A stretch of DNA of 58,936 nucleotides. Source: Novosphingobium naphthalenivorans NBRC 102051 (GTDB lineage Bacteria; Pseudomonadota; Alphaproteobacteria; Sphingomonadales; Sphingomonadaceae). Location: the NCBI RefSeq assembly GCF_001590985.1, contig NZ_BCTX01000029.1, positions 1-58,936 of the forward strand, given 5' to 3'. Of this stretch, positions 48,836 through 56,490 are shown piece by piece; within the stretch, counting starts at the first letter, position 1; every line of letters starts with the position of its first letter. The position numbers were made by a program, and so were the translations under genes. The notes beneath the pieces are model-generated. The model ran no database searches. It saw only the letters and a list, made by a program, of their open reading frames with translations, and was not told where the DNA came from.

Positions 48836-49564
48836 ATGTATGTCGGACCGCACCTGCGCAAAGCGCTCTCACGCCTCAACAGGGCATCCTCGATCGAGGC
48901 ACTGCGCGACGGACTAGCCGATGCCGCGCGGCAGATGGGCTTCCCCTTTGTTGCGCTCGTTCAGCATGGCGGTCTTCCACGGCTGGTCGAGCGTTCTATG
49001 GTTGTCACTAACTATCCTGCGGAATTCGTCCAATCCTACATCGAGAACCACTATTTCATCATCGATCCGGTATATGAGGTAAGCTATCAACTCGACCGAC
49101 CGTTCGGCTGGGACGAGATCACCAACTACGTCGAGCTTGCCGATCACCAGCATGCCCTTTTCGAGGAAGCGCAGGGCTACGGGATCATTCACGGCATCAC
49201 TGTGCCGCTGCACATACCGAGCGAGACATACGCATCCTGTACCTTTTCCCGCCCGACGCCGATCGCGATCACACCGTCTTTGATGACCACGCTCCAGATC
49301 GTCGCAGGCTTCGCGTTCAAGACTGGCCTTTATCTTCATCACGCCATGCAAGGCCGCAATGTTCCTCGGCTTACGCGCCGCGAGGCCGAATGCACTGCGC
49401 TGATCGCGCTCGGCAAGACCGACTGGGAGATCGGCGAGATCCTCGGAATTGCTCAGACCTCGGTGCGGTATTTCATATCCAGAGCCAAGCAACGCTACGG
49501 TGTTTTCCGGCGCTCCGAGCTCGTCGCTCGCGCTATTGTTGACGCCCAGATACCGATGAACTGA
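48836..49564 (+). CDS. LuxR-family regulator with autoinducer-binding-like domain
   Basis: The 242-aa protein has an N-terminal autoinducer-domain pattern: FVQSYIENHYFIIDPVYEVS with the Tyr and Asp-Pro pair, and PFGWDE with the conserved Trp. The usual first Trp of the ligand pocket (Trp57 in TraR) appears to be Phe in YPAEFVQSY. A LuxR helix-turn-helix follows: LTRREAECTALIALGKTDWE and IGEILGIAQTSVRYFISRAK. No luxI is present, so this is a solo or remotely partnered receptor. GAGGAGGAAGCC precedes ATG 48836. Regulatory target unknown. Confidence 0.85.
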   Translation: MYVGPHLRKALSRLNRASSIEALRDGLADAARQMGFPFVALVQHGGLPRLVERSMVVTNYPAEFVQSYIENHYFIIDPVYEVSYQLDRPFGWDEITNYVELADHQHALFEEAQGYGIIHGITVPLHIPSETYASCTFSRPTPIAITPSLMTTLQIVAGFAFKTGLYLHHAMQGRNVPRLTRREAECTALIALGKTDWEIGEILGIAQTSVRYFISRAKQRYGVFRRSELVARAIVDAQIPMN

Positions 49565-50248
49565 CTTATTATCGTTGACCCTATGCGAAGAAGGTCGCAA
49601 ACCACATGCGTCGGCGGTTTGGTCCGGACGTGTTTGCGGCAAGCTGCGGGAACTTGGTGAAGTAGTTTTGGGCGATGAATACAAGCGGTTGAATAGCTTT
49701 CAATGCTGGCCTCCAAGGCTGGGCAGGCAGCCCGTTCGCTGCATCTGCCCTCCGAGGTCAACCCTTTTCAGCGAACACTGGGATCGTACCTAAGGTTGTG
49801 CGCTGGCCACCTGCGCTTTGCAGCTTCCACCCCAATTCAGCGATGCATCGTTCGCCGTCCTCCAGCGCCTGCGCGGAAGTGTGGACGGAGTAGTAGCCTG
49901 GATGCAGCTTGTGCGGAGACGCAGGCTGCCAGGGTGGCGCCTGAGGCTTGAAACGCGGCTGCCGCGGCGTGAATGATCCGTGAGATACTGACAATGGGCG
50001 ACCCAAGTGATCGCGGCGCATCCGCGGACGACAAACGCCCTGCTGCTCGCTGGCGCGAGAAATCGTTAGTATCCATCTGCGAGGGGCGCGGTGCCCGCAA
50101 AAGAGGTCGGGCGTTTGGTGAACCCTGGGTCAGCGGACTGGTTTCGGCCGCCATTGCGGCACCACATTCGTGGGCGCTTTACGGAATGTGAACAGACGAT
50201 GCTTAATGGATCGTTGCGGCGTGACAGTCGGGTCTGGCCGGAGGAACA
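49565..50248. other. Degraded region before McrB
   Basis: 684 bp with no intact gene. It begins with a lytic transglycosylase 3' fragment (49582-49665). A minus-strand frame at 49758-50021 ends in protein-like text (LHPGYYSVHTSAQALEDGER) but is of unknown nature and may be a fragment. The final 200 bp precede mcrB and probably hold its promoter. GGAGGAACA lies just before the GTG start at 50249. Confidence 0.4.
49582..49665 (+). pseudogene. 3' fragment of a second lytic transglycosylase
   Basis: The frame YAKKVANHMRRRFGPDVFAA, then SCGNLVK and a TAG stop at 49663-49665, corresponds to the C-terminus of the transglycosylase at 46734 (YASKVATHMRKLYGRDVFAP). No upstream part of the gene is present. 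Its divergence suggests an old copy or a remnant of a different, related element. Confidence 0.65.
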
Positions 50249-53101
50249 GTGAGAGAGAACGAATTTCGAGCGTGGCTGATGGCCAAGGGCTATGCCGAGC
50301 ATTCGGTAACCAGCGACATCAGCCGGATGCGCCGGGTCGAGGCGGCGATGCCCGACTATGGCTTGGTCGACCGGGATCTGGACCAGGCCTATGAACGCGA
50401 CGCGATGGAGGCGCTGCTCGCGGCGCTGCGGCAATCGATCGACGATCTGCCGCACAATACGCCGCCTGCCGTGCTGGTTCCGCGTTCGAACAATTATGAT
50501 GAGCGGTTGCGAACGGCCTTGCGGGGTGCGGAGGCCTATCGGGAATTTTGCCGGGGCGAGGCGGGGGAAGAGCAGGGAGACGCCGACCGGGTTCGCCGGC
50601 ATGCGATGGAGCATTATTTTGCGCCGGCGCGCGGGGCGGGCGAGGCCATTGTGGAGATCCCCGTCCGCGAGATCAACGCCGCGCTCGAGCTCAAGAACCA
50701 CTACAAGAATATCTGCCAGGCCCTTGCCGGTCCCAAGATGCAGGCGCTCGCCGATGTTCCGCCGCCGGTGCGGACGGGCAAGAACGACAGCCCGTTCACG
50801 ATTTTCCGCTACACGCTGACCCGCTTCGACCGAAGCATGCTTGAGCGCCTGCGGAAGCTGTTCGTCGAGAAGCATCCCGACTTTCGGGATTTCGGCGACA
50901 GTGCAAGCTATGCATCGGCCGAGGATAACTACAAGCGCGCGCTTCTCATTCGCGCCGAAGAAATGATGGAGGAACATCGCTCGTCCGACGATGCGGTGCT
51001 TGGCGCTGCTCTGCTCGATCTCGCGTCGGGCAAGGCCGGGCTTGAGAGCAACCTGCTCGACTGGCGCGTGGCCAGGATGGTCGCCGATATCCGCGCGAGC
51101 GACCCGGGCGTGATGGAAGAGTCCGCTGGCAAGCTGGCGCGCGCGCCCGATGCGATCGCTGCGGTGACCGAATGCGCCGAGCGCATCTGGCCTCATCTCT
51201 GCGAGAAATGGACGACAAGCCGGCCTCTGGCGGAAAGCCGCACGATCCCCACGATGATCCGGGCCCTGGTCGATCCACGGGCGATGCTCGGCATTCGCTC
51301 GAGACCCACCGACAATGCCGCGCGGATGCTGATGGGCTCCCCCGCTTTTGGCGCCCAGCCTCTCGGTGCGGCGGAACTGGCGGCGGTGCTGGATCTGGCG
51401 AGGCGCATCTTCGCGATCATGGAGGAGGAATGGGGCTGGAGGCCGCGCGACCTGTGGGACGTGCAGGGCTTCATCTGGGAAACCTGCCAGGAGCGTTTGC
51501 CGCCCGTCGAGGAGAAACCGGCCGATCGGGCTGGAACGAGAAAGAGAATGACCATGCCGACCAACCTCATCCTCTACGGCCCTCCGGGGACGGGCAAGAC
51601 CTATGAGACTGCGCGGGAGGCCGTGCGCCTGTGCGGTGAGGCGGTCCCGGAGGACCGTGACGAGCTGATGTCGCTTTATCGCGCACTGAGCCAGAAGGGC
51701 CGCATCGAGTTCGTCACCTTCCATCAGAATTTCAGCTACGAGGATTTCGTCGAAGGCCTGCGTCCCGTGTCGGGCGAGGGCGAGGATGGCGCCGATGCGC
51801 CCGCCGGCTTCAGCCTTCAGCCCCAGGACGGGATCTTCAAGCGGATCGCCGATGTTGCCGGGAGCAACCGCGGCAAGGTGGGGCAGGGCGACCGGGCCGT
51901 AATCGATCGCAGCCGCAAGGTGTTCAAGATGTCGCTCGGCCGGAGCTGGTCGTCACGTGACGACCTCATCTACCAGGAAGCCATTCGCGAGGGCTATGTG
52001 GTCCTCGGCTGGGGCGGCGACGTCGACTGGTCCGATCCGCGCTACGATCAATGGGACGCGATCAAGGAGCGGTGGCGGCAGGATCATCCCGACGCCAGCG
52101 GCAACGACCCGAACATGTCGCAGATGTTCACCTTCCGCATCAACATGGAGATCGGATCGCTGGTCGTCGTCTCCGACGGCAACCGCAAGTTCCGTGCGAT
52201 CGGCGAAGTCACCGGACCCTATCGGTTCGTGCCCGGCGTGAACGGCGAATACAACCATCGCCGGGCGGTTCGCTGGCTCTGGCACAGCGACGAAAGCCTG
52301 CCCCGCGAGCAGGTCTACAATAAGGAGCTGAGCCAGGTCTCGGTCTACCAGATGGACAGCCGTCATGTGAATTGGGACGGTCTTGAACAGACGGTGGCGA
52401 CCGGCGACGACGGGAGCGGGACGGGGACGCCCGAAGGCCATGTCCTGATCATCGACGAGATCAACCGCGCCAACATCTCCAAGGTGTTCGGAGAGCTGAT
52501 CACGCTGATCGAACCCGACAAGCGGCTCGGCATGGGCAATGGCCTGACCGTCCGCCTGCCTTACTCCAAGGCCCCGTTCGGGGTGCCGGCCAACCTGCAC
52601 ATCCTTGGCACGATGAACACGGCGGACCGGTCCATCGCCTTGCTCGACACCGCGCTGCGTCGGCGCTTCACCTTCCGGGAGGTCGCGCCAGACCCCGAAC
52701 TGCTCGTGGACGCGGAGGGGCGTTCCGCCGTGCCGCTTCGGGAGGCTCTCGAAACCATCAACGAGCGGATCGAATATCTGGTCGATCGCGAGCATCGCAT
52801 CGGCCACGCCTTCTTCATGCATTGCGCGTCGCGCACCGATGTCGACGCGGTCATGCGCGACAAGATCATTCCATTGCTCCAGGAGTATTTCTTCGAGGAC
52901 TGGGGACGGATCCATGCGGTGCTCGGGAGTGGCTTCATCGGTCAGCGCGTGCTGAAGGCGCCGCCGGGAATCGACGGGCTGGAGCGCAAGAGCTGGTTCG
53001 TGCGCGTGCCCTTCGCAGACGATGCCTATGAGGCGCTGGTCGGGAAGGTTGCCGCGGCACAGGACGGCGTGGCCGATAATCCGGCACCGCAAACGGCGTG
53101 A
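50249..53101 (+). CDS. mcrB: McrB-like GTPase/AAA+ protein with an internal inserted domain
   Basis: The 950-aa protein has an N-terminal part of about 430 residues of unrecognised fold. An AAA+ motor of the McrB type follows: Walker A YGPPGTGKTYET at about 442, Walker B LIIDEINRANISKVFGELIT at about 733, and GTMNTADRSIALLDTALRRR at about 787 (McrB signature). Between Walker A and B lies an insert of about 180 residues (545-720) with EIGSLVVVSDGNRKFRAIGE and VTGPYRFVPG, resembling EVE/PUA-like modified-base readers. GTG start behind GAGGAACA. It would recognise modified DNA and drive McrC. Confidence 0.9.
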   Translation: MRENEFRAWLMAKGYAEHSVTSDISRMRRVEAAMPDYGLVDRDLDQAYERDAMEALLAALRQSIDDLPHNTPPAVLVPRSNNYDERLRTALRGAEAYREFCRGEAGEEQGDADRVRRHAMEHYFAPARGAGEAIVEIPVREINAALELKNHYKNICQALAGPKMQALADVPPPVRTGKNDSPFTIFRYTLTRFDRSMLERLRKLFVEKHPDFRDFGDSASYASAEDNYKRALLIRAEEMMEEHRSSDDAVLGAALLDLASGKAGLESNLLDWRVARMVADIRASDPGVMEESAGKLARAPDAIAAVTECAERIWPHLCEKWTTSRPLAESRTIPTMIRALVDPRAMLGIRSRPTDNAARMLMGSPAFGAQPLGAAELAAVLDLARRIFAIMEEEWGWRPRDLWDVQGFIWETCQERLPPVEEKPADRAGTRKRMTMPTNLILYGPPGTGKTYETAREAVRLCGEAVPEDRDELMSLYRALSQKGRIEFVTFHQNFSYEDFVEGLRPVSGEGEDGADAPAGFSLQPQDGIFKRIADVAGSNRGKVGQGDRAVIDRSRKVFKMSLGRSWSSRDDLIYQEAIREGYVVLGWGGDVDWSDPRYDQWDAIKERWRQDHPDASGNDPNMSQMFTFRINMEIGSLVVVSDGNRKFRAIGEVTGPYRFVPGVNGEYNHRRAVRWLWHSDESLPREQVYNKELSQVSVYQMDSRHVNWDGLEQTVATGDDGSGTGTPEGHVLIIDEINRANISKVFGELITLIEPDKRLGMGNGLTVRLPYSKAPFGVPANLHILGTMNTADRSIALLDTALRRRFTFREVAPDPELLVDAEGRSAVPLREALETINERIEYLVDREHRIGHAFFMHCASRTDVDAVMRDKIIPLLQEYFFEDWGRIHAVLGSGFIGQRVLKAPPGIDGLERKSWFVRVPFADDAYEALVGKVAAAQDGVADNPAPQTA

Positions 53102-54405
53102 CGCATCTTGCGGTTCCCGAATGGGGCCGGGCGCCGGTTGGCCCGCAAGGTTTCTCCGTCGCGCAGGCCGAGGCGCTTGTCGCCGCGGCGAGGGGGCATC
53201 CGCTTGGCGGCGCGGATGGATCGGGGATCGTCTCCGACCATCGTCATTACCTGCAGGCCCGCCAGATGGTCGGAGTGCTTGCCGCGCCGGGATGCAGCCT
53301 CGAAATCCTGCCCAAGGTCGATCCCGACGCGCCGCACGAGGACATGCCCACGGTCCGCCGGCGGCTGGTCGCGCTCCTCGACCTCGCCCTGGGTCTCGAC
53401 ATCGGCGCCGGCGCCGCGACGGCGATGGGGTGGGGGGCCGGGAATCTGCTCGAGATTCTCATCAGGATATTCGCCGACCGGCTCCTTGTCGAAACCCGGC
53501 GAGGCCTCCCGCGGCGCTATCTGCCGCATGAGGACGATCTGTCGGCGTTGCGGGGGCGTCTCGATGTCACCCGGCAGTTCACGCATCATGCGGTCCGGCC
53601 CGATCGGCTCGCCTGCCGGTACGATCAGCTCTCGAGCGATCTTCCGCTGCTGCAGGTCATGAAAGCGGCCGTGCTTGCGCTGCGCCGGCTGAGCCGCGCG
53701 CCCGACACCCAGCGGCTGCTGGATGAGCTTCGTTTCGTGCTCGCCGGCGTCTCCGATATCCCCCTGTCGTCATTGCCGTGGGATCGGGTCAGTATAGATC
53801 GGACCAACCGGCGCTGGGAGAGCCTGTTCGCCCTCGCCCGTCTGCTTGTGAGGCGCGACTGGCAATCGACCTCGGCGAGCGCCGGCGGCGGGGAGGGTGT
53901 TGCGCTGCTGTTCGCGATGAACGACCTGTTCGAAGCTGCGGTCGCCGCGCTGCTTCGCCAGGATCTTGCCGGCAGCGGCATCGATGTCGTCGCGCAGGGC
54001 GGCCTGCGCTATTGCCTGGGCGACTGGCGTGGGGACGAGGATTGCACGGGGCACCTGTTCCAGACGCGGCCCGACATCCTGCTGCGCCGGGACGGCGAGG
54101 TGGTGGCCATCGTCGATACCAAGTGGAAGTCTCTGAGCGGAGATCCGCTCGATCGCCGCAAGGGCGTCGGCCAGGCCGATGTCTACCAGATGATGGCCTA
54201 TGCGCGGCTCTACCGCTGCGACCGCCTGATGCTCCTCTATCCCGCGCGTCCGGGATCGGGAGGCGCCGTGGTGCGGGAGTTCGGTATGGATGGCGGCAGG
54301 GAATTACTCGTGTTGGGGCAGGTCGATATGTCGGGCAGCCTGGATGACGCACGAACCGGGCTTTCCGGGTTGGTTGCTGGGATGCTTTCGCCTTTGGCGA
54401 CGTGA
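53098..54405 (+). CDS. mcrC: McrC-like nuclease subunit
   Basis: The 435-aa protein overlaps McrB by 4 bp (GTGACGC with the TGA inside). It has an N-terminal beta-rich region (QMVGVLAAPGCSLEILPKVD, about residues 60-80) typical of McrC, and a C-terminal PD-(D/E)xK nuclease: FQTRPDILLRRDGEVVAIVD and TKWKSL (about residues 320-345), with Asp, Asp/Lys as metal ligands, then QADVYQMMAYARLYRCD. It would cleave DNA with McrB. The catalytic residues are present, so the pair appears intact. Confidence 0.9.
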   Translation: MTHLAVPEWGRAPVGPQGFSVAQAEALVAAARGHPLGGADGSGIVSDHRHYLQARQMVGVLAAPGCSLEILPKVDPDAPHEDMPTVRRRLVALLDLALGLDIGAGAATAMGWGAGNLLEILIRIFADRLLVETRRGLPRRYLPHEDDLSALRGRLDVTRQFTHHAVRPDRLACRYDQLSSDLPLLQVMKAAVLALRRLSRAPDTQRLLDELRFVLAGVSDIPLSSLPWDRVSIDRTNRRWESLFALARLLVRRDWQSTSASAGGGEGVALLFAMNDLFEAAVAALLRQDLAGSGIDVVAQGGLRYCLGDWRGDEDCTGHLFQTRPDILLRRDGEVVAIVDTKWKSLSGDPLDRRKGVGQADVYQMMAYARLYRCDRLMLLYPARPGSGGAVVREFGMDGGRELLVLGQVDMSGSLDDARTGLSGLVAGMLSPLAT

Positions 54406-54598
54406 CCATCGGCGCCGTCACAAATCTGGTCGGGCTTGCGTCAGTGTACTCCTTCGATGGGGCTGGCGGACTTGCACAGCTTGGCAGGCTTGGTGGACGG
54501 CCTGTGATCTGCTGATCGGTGAAACTGACGACAGGCAGGCAATGGCGCGATAGGGTGGCCACGAGGAGGGACAATGTTTCATGGAAATGTCAGCCTAG

Positions 54599-56029
54599 CA
54601 CTACTTTGGCAGAATTGCAGGATGTGCAGTTGCCAGGCATCCTCCGCAATGAGGGCAATGGCGCGGCGGCGCGCGCGATAAGCGGTCAAGGATAGCTTGG
54701 CGTACAGCCGGTAGGCTCGGCTGAGGGGGCGGACCGGAGACTCTTTTTTTTCCGCCCCGTCTGAGCGAGCCTTCGTGTTTGCAGGAAGGCATAGGCGATC
54801 ATTGTCATGAGCGCATGGCGATGCAGCCCGGTCCACGAGCGGCCCTCGAAATGGTCGAGACCAAGTTCTTCCTTGAGTTGCTGATGCGCCTGTTCGCAGA
54901 CCCAGCGCGCCTTGATGGCGCCGGCGACATCTTTGGCTGGCGTGTCGGCGGGAAGGTTGGAAAGATAGTATTTTCGCTCGCCGCTGGAGCGATGCTCGCC
55001 CACCAGCCAAGCCTCTTCGCCTGGCATGTGCTGTGCGCCAGCAGCACCGATCCGCTGTGGCGCGCCATCAGCGATCCGCACGCGCATGACAGCGAAGCGG
55101 GCGCTCAGACGGCCTTTGGTTCCGCGGCGCCAACTGATCTTCCGCCACTTCGCCTCCTCCAGCATGGTATGGGCGGCCAGGGATTTGACGTCGGGTACGT
55201 GCCGGACACGCGGTCGTCCACGTCCCGCCACCGGGAAGATCAACTGCACGTCTGAGGGATAGACCTTCTGGTGGCGGGGGATGCCGACCGCCCAGCAGAG
55301 GCCCCGTGCGCTGAGCGCCTGCCGGAACGGTGCGGACAGGCCATAACCGGCATCGGCCAGGACGCAGCCAAAGCGCACGCCGGCAGCGATGATGCGGTCG
55401 ATCTCCTCAATCGCGATGTCAGGCTTTGTGCGATAGGCCCGAAATGCTTCGGGCACAGCCGCCTTGGCCATCCGTGCAGTGTCGCTGGTCCAGCTTTCCG
55501 GCAGGAACAGCCGCAAACCCAGCATGACCGGAACTTCTCCCGAGGCCAACGTCACCGATACCAAGGTCTGGCAGTTGGCGTTCTTGCCCAACACCGTGGC
55601 GTATTGCGGCGCGACACCGACCGAGGCCTTGCCCTTCTTGGGTAGCGCTGTGTCGTCGATGATAAGCCAGGCCTTGTCGCCGCCGACCAGCTCATCAGCC
55701 TGTCGCCACAACGTCGCCTCCAGCGGCGCGCTGTCCCAGATCCCTGCTCCGACGAAATGGTGTAGCCGGTCATAGCTGAGCGCGTCGATGCGTGCTGCCA
55801 TCGGCTGGATACTCTTGCGATCGCCCGGGCCTATCAATCCGGCGATATAAGCCGGACACATCCGCCGCCGCGTCTTGTTGGCCAGAGCCTGCAAATACGG
55901 CTCAAGCCACTGTTCGAGGTCCCGCCGCCAATCCTCTTCCATCGCCAGCCTCCACAAAAGCTGGCTCCCTATGAATCACGCATTCCTCCGAAGGGGAATC
56001 CCAAAAATTACACTTCTGCCAAAGTAGTG
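54599..56029. mobile_element. IS701-family insertion sequence, complete
   Basis: A 1,431-bp element with perfect 16-bp terminal inverted repeats (CACTACTTTGGCAGAA at 54599-54614 and its complement at 56014-56029), flanked by a CTAG target duplication at 54595-54598 and 56030-56033. CTAG targets of four bases are usual for IS701 elements. It carries one transposase gene on the minus strand. Terminal repeats, duplication and transposase are all intact, so it was probably inserted recently. Confidence 0.92.
54686..55942 (-). CDS. IS701-family DDE transposase
   Basis: The 418-aa minus-strand protein starts at ATG 55942 (a TTG at 55957 is less likely) with MEEDWRRDLEQWLEPYLQAL and follows the IS701/DDE_5 pattern: GPGDRKSIQPMAARIDALSY, LIIDDTALPKKGKASVGVAP (first Asp), VRFGCVLADAGYGLSAPF (second Asp), and QLKEELGLDHFEGRSWTGLH (Glu). 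It would cut at the 16-bp terminal repeats. No frameshift is visible. Confidence 0.93.
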   Translation of the reverse strand: MEEDWRRDLEQWLEPYLQALANKTRRRMCPAYIAGLIGPGDRKSIQPMAARIDALSYDRLHHFVGAGIWDSAPLEATLWRQADELVGGDKAWLIIDDTALPKKGKASVGVAPQYATVLGKNANCQTLVSVTLASGEVPVMLGLRLFLPESWTSDTARMAKAAVPEAFRAYRTKPDIAIEEIDRIIAAGVRFGCVLADAGYGLSAPFRQALSARGLCWAVGIPRHQKVYPSDVQLIFPVAGRGRPRVRHVPDVKSLAAHTMLEEAKWRKISWRRGTKGRLSARFAVMRVRIADGAPQRIGAAGAQHMPGEEAWLVGEHRSSGERKYYLSNLPADTPAKDVAGAIKARWVCEQAHQQLKEELGLDHFEGRSWTGLHRHALMTMIAYAFLQTRRLAQTGRKKKSLRSAPSAEPTGCTPSYP

Positions 56030-56188
56030 CTAGAGATCGCGCGAGCCCTGAAGGTTCTGCGCAGGCGCATCGAAGCGGCGCAGATCCCCTCATCGAATCT
56101 CGATGAGACGCTCAACATCGCCACCTGGAATAACCGCAGAACTATGTCCTGTATGATCTCGGCAAGCCGATTCTTGAGATATTCTTGA

Positions 56189-56490
56189 GATAAAGCGGCT
56201 GCGATATTGAGAGACTGGGCGATCAATTGAAAACATTTGGGATGAGTATGACGCCCGCGCCCGCAGCGGAATGATCATGCATTTGTGTTGCCCATGACCT
56301 GCTCTCGATCTTGGGCCATCCGGCCGGAGCTGATCCGGTCAATCTGATGATCGAGCTGAAGTCCATCGATACACTCAGGAGCCTTACGTAGTGACGTTGC
56401 CAGTCGGCGCGGTGATGGTGACCACAAAAGAGGTGGCTGGGTGAAACCTTGAGGCGGCCTCTGGCACCTTACGCAAGCTGGAGATGAGCT
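56189..56490. other. Degraded region between the IS and ppsA
   Basis: 302 bp without an intact gene. Short frames such as one near 56310-56391 (HPAGADPVNLMIELKSIDTL then RSLT and a stop) read like gene fragments, consistent with debris of a decayed gene, but no family can be named. GGAGATGAGCT at the end is the ribosome-binding site of ppsA. Confidence 0.35.

Larger units (their letters stand above)
54574..56188 (+). pseudogene. Endonuclease/exonuclease/phosphatase-like gene disrupted by the IS
   Basis: Behind GAGGAGGGACA, ATG 54574 opens MFHGNVSL; the IS follows, and after it (from 56030) the same frame continues with EIARALKVLRRRIEAAQIPS, then LDETLNIATWN. LNIATWN is the entry strand of EEP-superfamily nucleases. 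Removing the IS and one CTAG copy restores the frame exactly. The frame then degrades (NRRTMSCM) and stops at 56186-56188, so the catalytic part is lost too. Its closeness to mcrC suggests it was part of the same defence cluster. Confidence 0.6.

Noticed and set aside
49758..50021. Minus-strand frame with text LHPGYYSVHTSAQALEDGER
   Set aside because: Protein-like in part, but no family, start signal or neighbour support. Left as possible fragment.
50066..51724. 552-aa minus-strand ORF over McrB
   Set aside because: Antisense shadow; McrB motifs confirm the plus strand.
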